Shown here piece after piece: positions 1 to 8,712 of a stretch of DNA of 47,561 bases; position 1 is the stretch's first letter; each line of letters opens with the position of its first letter. Source of the stretch: Angelakisella sp. (GTDB lineage Bacteria; Bacillota; Clostridia; Oscillospirales; Ruminococcaceae); NCBI GenBank assembly GCA_020024555.1, contig JAHHTQ010000013.1, positions 1-47,561 of the forward strand. The letters run 5' to 3'. Made by a program: the position numbers and the translations under genes. The notes under the pieces are model-generated. The model was not told where the DNA came from. It saw only the letters and a list, made by a program, of their open reading frames with translations, and made no database searches.

Positions 1-158
1 TGTTTTGTCAATCACAAATAACAATCTGTTAAATATTTTTCTATATATCTCTACTTCGTATTGTATTATTTATAAAAAATCATATATTTTTTATAAATAC
101 AAAAAAATGAGTATAAAACTCACTTTAATCTTCAAATTATTTTGATGTACATAAAAAA

Positions 159-191
159 ACAACTGTAAACATAAATTATGTAAACAGTTGT
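159..191 (-). terminator. Rho-independent terminator of the DUF5684-like gene
   Basis: Inverted repeat ACAACTGT (159-166) / ACAGTTGT (184-191), with a second palindrome ACATAA/TTATGT nested in its loop. Read on the minus strand the stem is followed by seven Ts (plus-strand A153-A159). It lies 26 bases past the stop codon of the minus-strand gene at 218-670. Confidence 0.75.
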
Positions 192-217
192 CTATATGTA
201 TTTATTTAATTATCTGA

Positions 218-670
218 TTATTTTGATAGTTTATCAAACAATGATGGAACTGTGCCAACAAAAGATTTCTCTTTTGCAGTTACTATTCTTATTACTGTTA
301 CGATAGGGATTAAAATAGCGATTACTATTTCTGCAGTTGACTCTTTATTACCAAGAGACAACCAAACAAGATAAATTACATAACCGAAACAGATGTTTAC
401 CAAGTATAAACCAACTGTTGGTATAAGTCCAAGCAAAGGTGAAACAGCCATTATTATAGCCGCTGTATTCGCTACATTTGGGTTAACAACCTTTTTGGTA
501 AAACAATATAAATTGTAAAAAGGAATAATTCCTGCCCATGCCGGCAAATCCAACTTCTTTGCTATCATTGCCATTAGTACCAAGTAAGCGATACCAACAA
601 CCAAAGACAGCACAATGATAAAAATCCATACTCCGAAAAATATTCCTAATCCTAATCCTAAATTATCCAT
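218..670 (-). CDS. Small integral membrane protein, DUF5684-like
   Basis: A 150-residue hydrophobic protein. It shows about four membrane segments (roughly residues 8-38, 62-90, 92-108 and 112-132). A short polar stretch between the first and second carries LPAWAGIIPFYNLY, which is the hallmark of the DUF5684 family, and the tail is charged (DKLSK). No catalytic residues are visible and the family's function is unknown to me. It is transcribed alone, divergent from the MarR-MATE operon, and has its own terminator. The ribosome binding site is weak (AGTTGAGATG before ATG at 670). The family call rests on recalled pattern only; that it is a membrane protein is certain from composition. Confidence 0.7.
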   Translation of the reverse strand: MDNLGLGLGIFFGVWIFIIVLSLVVGIAYLVLMAMIAKKLDLPAWAGIIPFYNLYCFTKKVVNPNVANTAAIIMAVSPLLGLIPTVGLYLVNICFGYVIYLVWLSLGNKESTAEIVIAILIPIVTVIRIVTAKEKSFVGTVPSLFDKLSK

Positions 671-1152
671 ATTTTACATCTCAACTTTCATTTTATTTTT
701 TTTACAGCAGTTTAAATAATACCTTATTCACTTTGATTTATTAAGCATTAAAATTTGTATTATCATACAAATAACAAACAAAATGTTAATAAGTAATATT
801 TAAAACTTACTATTAACTGATTGTTGTTATATTATATATTATTTTTTAAAAAAATACAAGCTTTTTTTACATTATTTGTTAAAATTTTACAATATTCACT
901 ATCATTGTTGTTTTTTTGTCAAAATATGTCGTTGAAAAATATATAAATTAGCAAACGCTATCAGAAGAATACCGATTTTATAACTATATTTTAAATGTTA
1001 TTATACTCACTATAATTAAATATCAAATTTGTATATTTTATCTCAATATCATATGTATGAATTTATATTCTGATATTAATATATGTTTTCTAGCGTTATT
1101 AACAAAATATAACAAAAAATTGATAATTATACATAAAACTTTAAAAATTGTA
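671..1152. other. A+T-rich intergenic region
   Basis: About 480 bases between divergent transcription units. Apart from the candidate minus-strand promoter and palindrome at 753-789, I see no ORF with a ribosome binding site and no RNA gene. The rest is poly-A/T-rich sequence. Confidence 0.6.
753..789 (-). promoter_or_regulatory. Candidate promoter and palindrome upstream of the DUF5684-like gene
   Basis: On the minus strand TTAACA (784-789) and TATGAT (762-767) are separated by 16 bases. The -10 is embedded in a perfect palindrome ATTTGTAT-TATC-ATACAAAT (753-772), a plausible operator. The start site would be about 85 bases before the gene. Confidence 0.4.
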
Positions 1153-1201
1153 TTGACAAAAATACAAATAGTACTATAATTCTATTTGTTCTATTTAGAA
1201 C
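1153..1201 (+). promoter_or_regulatory. Promoter and operator of the MarR-MATE operon
   Basis: Consensus -35 TTGACA (1153-1158) and -10 TATAAT (1175-1180) with 16-base spacing. Starting where transcription should begin is a perfect palindrome GTTCTA-TT-TAGAAC (1188-1201). A palindrome over the start site is where MarR-family repressors usually bind their own promoter, so autorepression is inferred. Confidence 0.75.
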
Positions 1202-1247
1202 AGTTAAAAATTGAATGGTTTATTATTTAACAAACGAAGGTGATTGT

Positions 1248-1676
1248 TTGAAAATTTTATTTGACAATTTAAAATCAGGCGAAACCCTATATGCTAAGAT
1301 GGTCACTCCGATTTGTGAAAAACATAATTTAACATATATGGAATTTACAATCCTTATGTTTTTGACAAACAATCCAAAGTACGATACTGCAACTCAAATT
1401 ATTAAACACAGACATTTAACAAAATCACATGTATCTATTACCATACGTTCACTTGAAAGACGCGGATTTATAACTTGTGAATACATAAATAACGATAGGC
1501 GAACGGTTCACCTTAAACTTACCGATAAAGTTGCGGATATAGTAGTTGATGGTCATACCGCGCAAAAAGAGTTTTTTGAAATATTCTTTGACGGGTTCGA
1601 TGAAGATGAAATTAAAATACTGAATGATTATATGGTACGTATTGCAAAAAATATTAATAATCAAATAACAAAATGA
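1248..1676 (+). CDS. MarR-family transcriptional regulator
   Basis: Winged-helix repressor of about 142 residues, the usual MarR length. The core is visible as a helical N-terminus, the helix-turn-helix around ATQIIKHRHLTKSHVSITIRSLERRGFI and the wing INNDRRTVHLKLTDKV. I place the start at TTG 1248, not the in-frame ATG at 1215: GAAGG (1236-1240) sits 7 bases before the TTG, whereas nothing resembling a ribosome binding site precedes the ATG, which also lies only about 30 bases after the -10 and just past the operator palindrome. The MATE pump gene follows after 15 bases, so the likely job is drug-responsive repression of that pump. The ligand cannot be read from the sequence. Confidence 0.85.
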   Translation: MKILFDNLKSGETLYAKMVTPICEKHNLTYMEFTILMFLTNNPKYDTATQIIKHRHLTKSHVSITIRSLERRGFITCEYINNDRRTVHLKLTDKVADIVVDGHTAQKEFFEIFFDGFDEDEIKILNDYMVRIAKNINNQITK

Positions 1677-1691
1677 TAGGAGAATAAGAGA

Positions 1692-3056
1692 ATGAATGAC
1701 AATAAAGAATTGCTCGGAACAGAGCCTATCAGCAAACTTATGTTTAAATTAGCTGTTCCAACCGTAATAGCCCAACTTATAAATATGCTTTATAACATAG
1801 TTGACCGTATATATATAGGGCATATTCCAAACGTAGGTTCACTTGCCCTGACAGGTGTCGGCGTATGTATGCCTATTATTATGACAGTATCCGCTTTTGC
1901 TTCTTTGGTTGGCTCCGGTGGCGCTCCGCGGGCTTCTATATTTATGGGTAGGCAAGATATGGACTCCGCAGAAAAAACTCTCGGAAACTGCTTTGCTATG
2001 CAAATAATACTCTCTGTAATTTTAACTGTCGTAATGTTTATTTGGAACAGGGATTTACTTCTTACTTTTGGCGCAAGCGAAAACACTATCGAATACGCTA
2101 TGCAGTATATGAACATATATACTATTGGTACAATTTTCGTTCAAATTACATTAGGTATGAATGCCTTTATAACAGCTCAGGGTTTTACAAAAGTGTCTAT
2201 GGTTTCAGTTGTTCTAGGCGCAATTACAAACATCATTCTTGACCCAATATTCATTTTTGTATTTAAAATGGGCGTTGCCGGCGCGGCTCTTGCAACGATT
2301 GTTTCACAGGCGATTTCTACTGTATGGATTTTAGTTTTCCTTTTTGGAAATAAAACTTTGCTGAAATTAAAGAAAAAATATATGACTCTTTCGCCGAAAA
2401 TTATATTGCCCTGTCTTGCTTTGGGTAGCGCAACTTTCATTATGCAAAGTAGCGAAAGTATTATTTCGGTATGCTTCAATTCCTCATTGCTAAAATACGG
2501 CGGCGATATTGCCGTTGGCGCTATGACAATACTTACAAGTATAATGATGTTTGCTATGTTGCCACTGCAAGGAATAGGTATGGGCGCGCAACCCATAACA
2601 AGCTATAACTATGGCGCAAAAAATCCCGAGCGTGTAAAAGAAACTTACAAGATACTTTTAATAAGTTGTTCCATATATTCTTTTGTACTGTGGCTTGCGG
2701 TAATGATATTGCCCGAACTATTTGCTCAAATTTTCACCCCTGACCCTGCGCTTACAGAGTTCACTGCGAAAGCTTTAAGAGTGTATGCCGCCTCGCTATT
2801 CATATTCGGTATTCAAATCGCCTGTCAAATGACATTCACTGCTTTGGGATATGCCCTTAGCTCTATAATAGTTGCGGTAGTTAGAAAATTTGTGCTGCTA
2901 ATTCCTTTAATTTATATAACGCCACATTTTGTAGCCAATAAAACAATGGGAGTGTATTTGGCTGAACCTATATCCGATGCCATTGCTGTAACGTTTACAA
3001 TTATCCTGTTCGGCATACAGTTTAAAAAAGCTATAAAACAACTCCAAAATCAATAA
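1692..3056 (+). CDS. MATE-family multidrug efflux transporter
   Basis: A 454-residue membrane protein of typical MATE length with two six-helix halves. The N-terminal signature (ELLGTEPISKLMFKLAVPTVIAQLINMLYNIVDRIYIGHI) is that of the Clostridia/Bacilli NorM-DinF-type branch; conserved G-A-P-x-x-S and Q-P-I-x-x-Y-N-Y-G motifs are present (GGAPRAS near residue 77, GAQPITSYNYGA near 300). Such proteins export cationic drugs in exchange for Na+ or H+. It is the second gene of the MarR operon (AGGAG before ATG 1692) and is followed by a terminator. Substrate and coupling ion cannot be assigned. Confidence 0.9.
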   Translation: MNDNKELLGTEPISKLMFKLAVPTVIAQLINMLYNIVDRIYIGHIPNVGSLALTGVGVCMPIIMTVSAFASLVGSGGAPRASIFMGRQDMDSAEKTLGNCFAMQIILSVILTVVMFIWNRDLLLTFGASENTIEYAMQYMNIYTIGTIFVQITLGMNAFITAQGFTKVSMVSVVLGAITNIILDPIFIFVFKMGVAGAALATIVSQAISTVWILVFLFGNKTLLKLKKKYMTLSPKIILPCLALGSATFIMQSSESIISVCFNSSLLKYGGDIAVGAMTILTSIMMFAMLPLQGIGMGAQPITSYNYGAKNPERVKETYKILLISCSIYSFVLWLAVMILPELFAQIFTPDPALTEFTAKALRVYAASLFIFGIQIACQMTFTALGYALSSIIVAVVRKFVLLIPLIYITPHFVANKTMGVYLAEPISDAIAVTFTIILFGIQFKKAIKQLQNQ

Positions 3057-3061
3057 TACAT

Positions 3062-3109
3062 AATCCTCGCTATTCAAAGATGAAATTTGAAAGTGAGGAT
3101 TTTTCTTTT
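3062..3109 (+). terminator. Terminator of the MarR-MATE operon
   Basis: Long imperfect stem starting AATCCTC (3062-3068) and closing GAGGATT (3095-3101), with an inner TTCAAA/TTTGAA stem, followed by TTTTCTTTT. It begins 6 bases after the MATE stop codon. Confidence 0.85.
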
Positions 3110-3220
3110 ATCGAAAATAAGTTCTTAAAAATTTCTTATTTGTTGTGCATAAATATACAAATTTTTTTACACCTTTAAAATATATTAAAATAAATATTTA
3201 AAATACTCTGTACAAAATAC

Positions 3221-3249
3221 TTGCCTTGCGAGGCAAAAAGTTATATAAT
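3221..3249 (+). promoter_or_regulatory. Candidate dcw-cluster promoter with palindrome on the -35
   Basis: TTGCCT (3221-3226), 17-base spacer, TATAAT (3244-3249), about 40 bases before rsmH. The -35 is the left arm of a perfect palindrome TTGCCT-TGCG-AGGCAA (3221-3236), so it could be an operator or, once transcribed from further upstream, a small hairpin. Confidence 0.6.
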
Positions 3250-3290
3250 AAAAAAGAGTATATTTATAAATAATAATAGGCGGTGAACTA

Positions 3291-4217
3291 ATGGCTTTTG
3301 AGCATATATCAGTAATGCTTAACGAGTGTATTGACGGTTTAAATATAAAACAAAACGGAATATATGTTGATGGCACAGCAGGCGGTGCCGGACACTCAAA
3401 GGAAATAGCAAAAAGACTTACAACAGGCAGACTTATTTCCACTGACAAAGACCCGGACGCAGTCAAGACGGCAACAGAGAGACTGGCTCCATATCCTGCC
3501 GCAAAAGTTGTTCATAGCGACTTTTCAAATATCGACAATGTTTTAAATAACGAAGGAATTGATAAAGTTGACGGTATACTTTTGGATTTGGGCGTATCAT
3601 CACATCAAATAGATACAGCCGAAAGAGGTTTTTCATATATGAAAGACGCTCCTCTCGATATGCGTATGTCACAATCGGGTACAAGCGCCTATGATATAGT
3701 AAACAATACAGATGTCAGCAGTCTTGCAAGAATTATCCGTGAATTCGGCGAAGAAAACTTTGCGCTGCCTATCGCAAAAAAAATATTTTATGCAAGGCAA
3801 GACAAACCTATTGAAACAACATTTGAACTTGTAAACATAATAGAACAGGCTATACCAAAATCAGCAAAAAAACAAGGTAGCCACAATGCGAAAAAAACTT
3901 TTCAGGCAATCAGAATTGCTGTAAACAGCGAACTTGACGTACTTTCACGTTGTCTTGACGAAGGCTTTGAAAGACTGAATTCGGGTGGTAGATTTGTAAT
4001 ACTTACATTTCACTCATTAGAGGACAGAATGGTAAAACAGAAATTTGCGCAACTATGCAAAGGGTGTACTTGTCCGCCCGATTTTCCTATATGTATATGT
4101 GGCAATAAACCACGGGCTAAACTCATAAACAGAAAACCAATAGAGGCAACTGACGAAGAAAAGGAAATTAATTCAAGAAGCCGTAGCGCAAAATTGAGAA
4201 TAATAGAAAAATTATAA
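3291..4217 (+). CDS. rsmH: 16S rRNA (cytosine-1402-N4)-methyltransferase RsmH
   Basis: A 308-residue SAM-dependent methyltransferase (also MraW) that modifies C1402 in the decoding centre of 16S rRNA. Family signatures are clear: HISVMLNECIDGL at the N-terminus, the SAM-binding YVDGTAGGAGHS (about residues 25-36), LLDLGVSSHQID (about 98-109), RIAVNSELD and the ILTFHSLEDRMVK block near residue 240. Length matches the family. Ribosome binding site AGGCGGTGA precedes ATG 3291. It is the first gene of the dcw cluster; the usual mraZ repressor gene is absent upstream. Confidence 0.97.
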   Translation: MAFEHISVMLNECIDGLNIKQNGIYVDGTAGGAGHSKEIAKRLTTGRLISTDKDPDAVKTATERLAPYPAAKVVHSDFSNIDNVLNNEGIDKVDGILLDLGVSSHQIDTAERGFSYMKDAPLDMRMSQSGTSAYDIVNNTDVSSLARIIREFGEENFALPIAKKIFYARQDKPIETTFELVNIIEQAIPKSAKKQGSHNAKKTFQAIRIAVNSELDVLSRCLDEGFERLNSGGRFVILTFHSLEDRMVKQKFAQLCKGCTCPPDFPICICGNKPRAKLINRKPIEATDEEKEINSRSRSAKLRIIEKL

Positions 4218-4326
4218 AATATTATATCTAAATAACTGTTTTCGTCAAAATAAAACTCTTTAAAATTGTATAATAACAGTGTTTTATGTATTGTTTTTAT
4301 GAATAAAAAACGGAGGACTTTAAAAA

Positions 4327-4803
4327 ATGCCAAGTACAGCTAAAAAATATGTGGATAATGCCATAAAATATAATGATATAAAAAAGAAAGAAAAGATTAT
4401 CGGTGTTCGTACAAATAAAAGAATAAGGACAGGTGTAAACAGAATACAGGCATTAATATGTGTTTTGGCACTGGTAGGCTTGTCCACCTTGTCAGTATAT
4501 CATCAAATAGAAAAAAATGAATTGGGTTATAAAATAAATCAAGAAAAGGAAGCGCTTGAAACATTAAAAAAAGATAACACACTTATGGAAGAAAAACTGT
4601 TTAATATATATAACAATATAGAAATAGCCGAACAGTCACAAAGAAGTTTGGTAATGGGTAAATGTGAAAAATATCAGACAGAATATATCTCCATACCTAC
4701 CGAAGACAGTGTTTACAGAGCTAAAATAGAAGAAAAATATGATGTGATAGCAAAACTAAAACGCACTTGGACAAAATTATGCGAATACATTAAACAAAAA
4801 TAA
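4327..4803 (+). CDS. ftsL: FtsL-like cell-division protein
   Basis: A 158-residue bitopic protein: basic cytoplasmic N-terminus (about residues 1-42), one membrane helix (about 43-62, IQALICVLALVGLSTLSVYH) and an extracellular coiled coil rich in Glu/Lys/Leu heptads (about 65-115). That architecture, together with its place between rsmH and the septal transpeptidase gene, identifies FtsL although sequence conservation in this family is low. It should bridge FtsQ/DivIB and DivIC to the FtsW-PBP complex. The C-terminal 45 residues are longer than in compact FtsL proteins. Start supported by CGGAGGA before ATG 4327. Confidence 0.8.
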   Translation: MPSTAKKYVDNAIKYNDIKKKEKIIGVRTNKRIRTGVNRIQALICVLALVGLSTLSVYHQIEKNELGYKINQEKEALETLKKDNTLMEEKLFNIYNNIEIAEQSQRSLVMGKCEKYQTEYISIPTEDSVYRAKIEEKYDVIAKLKRTWTKLCEYIKQK

Positions 4804-4846
4804 AATATATATATACTAACAATCTACTTAAATTGACTGAAAATAT

Positions 4847-4874
4847 TTCACCGCCTTTTTGTGGGGGCGGTGAA
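4847..4874 (+). other. Perfect intercistronic hairpin between ftsL and the PBP gene
   Basis: TTCACCGCC (4847-4855) pairs perfectly with GGCGGTGAA (4866-4874) around a 10-base loop. A T-rich run appears only about 14 bases later, so it is not a textbook terminator. It may act as a partial attenuator or as an mRNA processing/stability element. Confidence 0.7.
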
Positions 4875-4927
4875 TGTTGCTTATGTAGATTTTTCTTTTA
4901 ATATAAAGAGAGGAGATACAACAACTT

Positions 4928-7168
4928 ATGCAAAAGTCACCGTCTGTATCTATGCGAAAGCGTATTACAATTATGATTGTCATATTAATTGTATGTTTTG
5001 GCTTTGTTGTGCGACAACTATATACAATACAATTTATTGACGGAAAGATGTATACGCAGAGAGCTTTGTCCCAACAGTTAAAAACCACTCCCATTACACC
5101 GAACCGAGGCAAAATTTATGACCGTAACGGTAACGTTTTGGCAGAAAGTGAAACTGTATGGAACGTTTTGTTTTCCCCTGCGGATATTACTGACAGTGAG
5201 GCAAAACTACTTGCGCAAGGTATGCACGAAATATTCGGTATTGAAGAAGAAGTAATACTGAAAAAAGCAAGTGACAAGACAAAGTATTATAAAGAGATTA
5301 AAAAGCGTGTTTCAAAAGAATATGCAGATGCGGCAATAAAATTTGCGGCTGATAATAAAATAAAAGGCGTATATTTACAGGAAACAACAAAAAGAAGTTA
5401 TCCTTACGATACTCTTGCATCAAGCGTACTTGGCTTTGTCAATGCAGAAAACAAAGGCGCTTACGGTTTGGAGGCATATTTTAACAGTACACTGAGCGGT
5501 ATACCCGGCAGAGTGGTAACCGCAAAAAACGCAAAGGGCAGTGAAATGTCATTCAGATACCAAGACGTATACAATTCACAAGACGGTGACAGCATTGTTA
5601 CAACTCTTGACGCAACTGTTCAGCAAATACTCGAACGAAATTTGCGTAGCGCGGTTATTGAGCATGGTGTAAAAAATCGCGCCGCAGGTATATTTATGGA
5701 TATAAAAAACGGTGAGATACTTGCAATGGTAACTATGCCCGACTTTAACCCAAACGAACCAAACAAAATAGCCGATAAAGAAGTACAGTTAAGGCTTGAT
5801 ACGCAAGTAACGGATATACAGGAATATAACAAACTCTTACTTGAAGCTCAATTTGACCAATGGAACAATAAATGTATAAGCGAACCCTATGAGCCGGGTT
5901 CTGTTTTTAAAATAGTAACATTGGCAGCAGGTCTTGAAACAGGCGTTATAAACCCTTCAAGCACATTTTTCTGTCCCGGATACCATATGGTTGGCTCTGT
6001 AAAGAAATCGTGCTGGAAGCTTACCGGTCACGGCGCCCAGATATTGACACAGGCTGTACAAAATTCCTGTAACCCTGCATTTATGATGATTGGTTCAAAA
6101 ATAGGCGCAGAAAAATTCTATGACTTTTTTGAAGCATTCGGACTTACTGATACCACAGGCATACCACTTCCCGGTGAAGCCGAAAGTCTGTATCACTCCA
6201 AAAAAGCGCTTATGGCGCCGCAAGATTATGAAAACTCACTTACAAGCTGTGCTTTCGGACAGACCTTTAAAGTAACACCAATACAGCTGATAACCGCTGT
6301 TGCGGCTGCTTGTAACGGTGGCTACTTATATGAACCGACACTTATAAAAAGAGTTATTGATTCTCATGGAAATATAGTAAGCGAAAATAATCCTACACCA
6401 AAAAGACAGGTTATATCAGAAGAAACATCGAAACTTGTGTGTGAAATGCTTGAAAATGTTGTAACCGAAGGTTCAGGTAAAAACGCCTATGTGGCAGGAT
6501 ACAGAATAGGCGGAAAAACAGGTACTTCTGAAAAAATTGACCTTGAAAACAATACAGGTAAAAAAGAACACATACTGTCATTTGTCGGTATTGCCCCTAT
6601 GGACGATCCGCAATACGCCTGCCTTGTGCTTCTTGATGAACCGTCACTTACAAATGCCTATGGTTCAACTATCGCCGCCCCTGTTGTTGGCGCTGTTCTT
6701 GCTGAAACTTTGCCATACCTAAACGTAGAAAAGAAATTTACAGAAAAAGAATTGGCAAAAGCTGATATTAAAGTCAATAATTACATAGGCTTTGGGCCGC
6801 ATGCCGCAAAAAGCTCTTTACAGAAATCGCAACTTAACGGCAAAGTAATAGGATACGGAAAAGAAATAATAAAACAAGTGCCTTCGGCGGGTACATCTGT
6901 CCCAAGAAACGGTACAGTACTGCTATATACAGAAGAAACTGATGAAAATACAATGGCAACCGTTCCTGATGTACGTGGAAAAACCGGAATGGAGGCAAAT
7001 AAACTAATAATAAACTCGGGACTTAATATTCGTGTAACAGGCGTAAACTTTGACAATGAATATGCTGTTGCGGCAAGTCAGGATATTCCTGCCGGAAAAC
7101 AGGTTGAACGGGGGACTGTCATTACAGTTGATTTTGTAGACAAAAATGTGGCGACTATGTGGCCATAA
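4928..7168 (+). CDS. Class B penicillin-binding protein with PASTA domains (SpoVD/FtsI type)
   Basis: A 746-residue peptidoglycan DD-transpeptidase that crosslinks wall at the septum (FtsI/PBP2B role) or spore cortex (SpoVD role). Order: short cytoplasmic tail, signal-anchor helix (about 12-28), PBP dimerisation domain (about 55-210, PNRGKIYDRNG), transpeptidase domain with the catalytic S325-x-x-K328 (EPGSVFK), S380-C-N382 and K530-T-G, and two C-terminal PASTA repeats (about 621-680 and 683-743). Ribosome binding site GAGGAGAT precedes ATG 4928. A dcw cluster of this type commonly holds either pbpB or spoVD, or one gene serving both; the sequence does not decide which. Confidence 0.93.
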   Translation: MQKSPSVSMRKRITIMIVILIVCFGFVVRQLYTIQFIDGKMYTQRALSQQLKTTPITPNRGKIYDRNGNVLAESETVWNVLFSPADITDSEAKLLAQGMHEIFGIEEEVILKKASDKTKYYKEIKKRVSKEYADAAIKFAADNKIKGVYLQETTKRSYPYDTLASSVLGFVNAENKGAYGLEAYFNSTLSGIPGRVVTAKNAKGSEMSFRYQDVYNSQDGDSIVTTLDATVQQILERNLRSAVIEHGVKNRAAGIFMDIKNGEILAMVTMPDFNPNEPNKIADKEVQLRLDTQVTDIQEYNKLLLEAQFDQWNNKCISEPYEPGSVFKIVTLAAGLETGVINPSSTFFCPGYHMVGSVKKSCWKLTGHGAQILTQAVQNSCNPAFMMIGSKIGAEKFYDFFEAFGLTDTTGIPLPGEAESLYHSKKALMAPQDYENSLTSCAFGQTFKVTPIQLITAVAAACNGGYLYEPTLIKRVIDSHGNIVSENNPTPKRQVISEETSKLVCEMLENVVTEGSGKNAYVAGYRIGGKTGTSEKIDLENNTGKKEHILSFVGIAPMDDPQYACLVLLDEPSLTNAYGSTIAAPVVGAVLAETLPYLNVEKKFTEKELAKADIKVNNYIGFGPHAAKSSLQKSQLNGKVIGYGKEIIKQVPSAGTSVPRNGTVLLYTEETDENTMATVPDVRGKTGMEANKLIINSGLNIRVTGVNFDNEYAVAASQDIPAGKQVERGTVITVDFVDKNVATMWP

Positions 7169-7196
7169 TTATCAATGAGCAAAGGGTGAATATAGT

Positions 7197-8675
7197 TTGA
7201 AACTGAATAAATATATACAAAGATTAAATTATAAAACAAATATTACAGATATCGAAAACATTGACATAGGCGGAATTACCACAGATTCCCGTAATATTAA
7301 ACCCGGTGATATTTTTGTATGTATAAAAGGCGCAAGATTTGACGGACACAATGTAGCCAAAGATATGCTTGAAAAAGGAGCGGTTGCTATCGTTACAGAG
7401 CACAATTTGGGTATTGATAAACAAGTAATTGTTGAAGATACCCGCTATGCCTATGCAATAATGTGCGCTGAACATTTTGGTAACCCTGCCGAAAATCTGC
7501 ATCTTATTGCGATAACAGGCACAAATGCCAAAACAACAATAACATATCTTATTAAATCCGTTCTTAAATATATGGGTGAGAAAGTAGGTTTAATCGGAAC
7601 TATCCGTAACGAAATAGACGATATATCTTTCCCCGCAAAGTTTACAACGCCTGACCCATATACGCTAAATGAACTATTTGCAAAAATGGTGGATTTTGGC
7701 TGTAAATATGTTGTTATGGAGACATCTTCACAGGCGCTTGACCAACAGCGACTGGACGGACTGCATTTTGATGTGGCTGTATTTACAAATTTTTCACAGG
7801 ACCATTTGGACTATCACAAGACTATGGAAAACTATTTCTTGGCAAAGAAAAAACTGTTTACAATGTGCAAAACCGCAATAATAAATATAGACGACAATTA
7901 CGGCAAACGCCTGTATAACGAAATTCAAAATACGGGCGCTGATATAATTACCTGTTCTATGACCAACAAAGACTCCGACTTTTACACACAAAACAGTCAG
8001 TATTTTTCAGACAAATGTATCTTTGATATGATTTATAAAGACACAGCATATAGCGTAACAGTATCTATGCCGGGAGAATTTTCGGTAATGAACGCTTTGC
8101 AGGCAATAATCGCAAGTATGCAATTCGGTTATAATATTGAAAAATGTACAGACGGTATAAAACATTGCTATGGTGTAACAGGTAGAGCAGAGGTAATACC
8201 TACAAATGCCGACTACACAATAATACGTGATTTTGCGCACGCGCCTGAGGCGCTGAAAAAAATACTTGCCGGTATGCGTAAATTTACCAAAGGCAGATTA
8301 ATAACACTCTTTGGCTGCGCGGGTAATCGAGACAGAACAAAAAGAAAAATTATGGCTGAAAATGTGGCAAAAGGCTCAGACCTTGTAATACTTACATCTG
8401 ACAACCCACGTGACGAAGATGAACTGCAAATTATAAATGATGCAAAGGTTGGTTTTGAAGGAATAGATACACCATATAAGATTATTCCCGACCGCTATAC
8501 AGCCATTATGTGGGCGATTGATAATATAAAATCAGGGGATTTGCTACTGCTTGCAGGAAAAGGTCACGAGGACTATCAAGTTTTGCATGACGAAACAATA
8601 TATTTTGATGAAAGAGTTATAGTAGAAGAACTTTTGCAAAAGAAAAAGGAAGGCAAGCTAAATATAAATATATAG
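7197..8675 (+). CDS. murE: UDP-MurNAc-L-Ala-D-Glu:meso-diaminopimelate ligase MurE
   Basis: A 492-residue ATP-dependent amide ligase adding the third stem-peptide residue. Three Mur-ligase domains are visible: N-terminal UDP-binding domain (TTDSRNIKPGDIF), central ATPase domain and C-terminal domain. The motif DNPRDED near residue 401 is the meso-DAP selectivity loop, so the wall should contain meso-DAP, not lysine. The P-loop reads TGTNAKTT (107-114) where most Mur ligases have TGTNGKTT. The start is TTG 7197, placed after AAAGGGTGA; no ATG with a ribosome binding site competes. It follows the PBP gene by 28 bases. Confidence 0.96.
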   Translation: MKLNKYIQRLNYKTNITDIENIDIGGITTDSRNIKPGDIFVCIKGARFDGHNVAKDMLEKGAVAIVTEHNLGIDKQVIVEDTRYAYAIMCAEHFGNPAENLHLIAITGTNAKTTITYLIKSVLKYMGEKVGLIGTIRNEIDDISFPAKFTTPDPYTLNELFAKMVDFGCKYVVMETSSQALDQQRLDGLHFDVAVFTNFSQDHLDYHKTMENYFLAKKKLFTMCKTAIINIDDNYGKRLYNEIQNTGADIITCSMTNKDSDFYTQNSQYFSDKCIFDMIYKDTAYSVTVSMPGEFSVMNALQAIIASMQFGYNIEKCTDGIKHCYGVTGRAEVIPTNADYTIIRDFAHAPEALKKILAGMRKFTKGRLITLFGCAGNRDRTKRKIMAENVAKGSDLVILTSDNPRDEDELQIINDAKVGFEGIDTPYKIIPDRYTAIMWAIDNIKSGDLLLLAGKGHEDYQVLHDETIYFDERVIVEELLQKKKEGKLNINI

Positions 8676-8712
8676 TACGTATATTGACAGAATAAAAAAA
8701 CGGAGGGCAAAA

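Noticed and set aside
3185..3466. 93-codon minus-strand ORF across the rsmH start
   Set aside because: It is a shadow of rsmH and its promoter, with no ribosome binding site.
4235..4280. Stem ACTGTT/AACAGT in the rsmH-ftsL gap as terminator
   Set aside because: Only 6 base pairs around a 34-base loop, and the TATAAT-like sequence nearby has no convincing -35.
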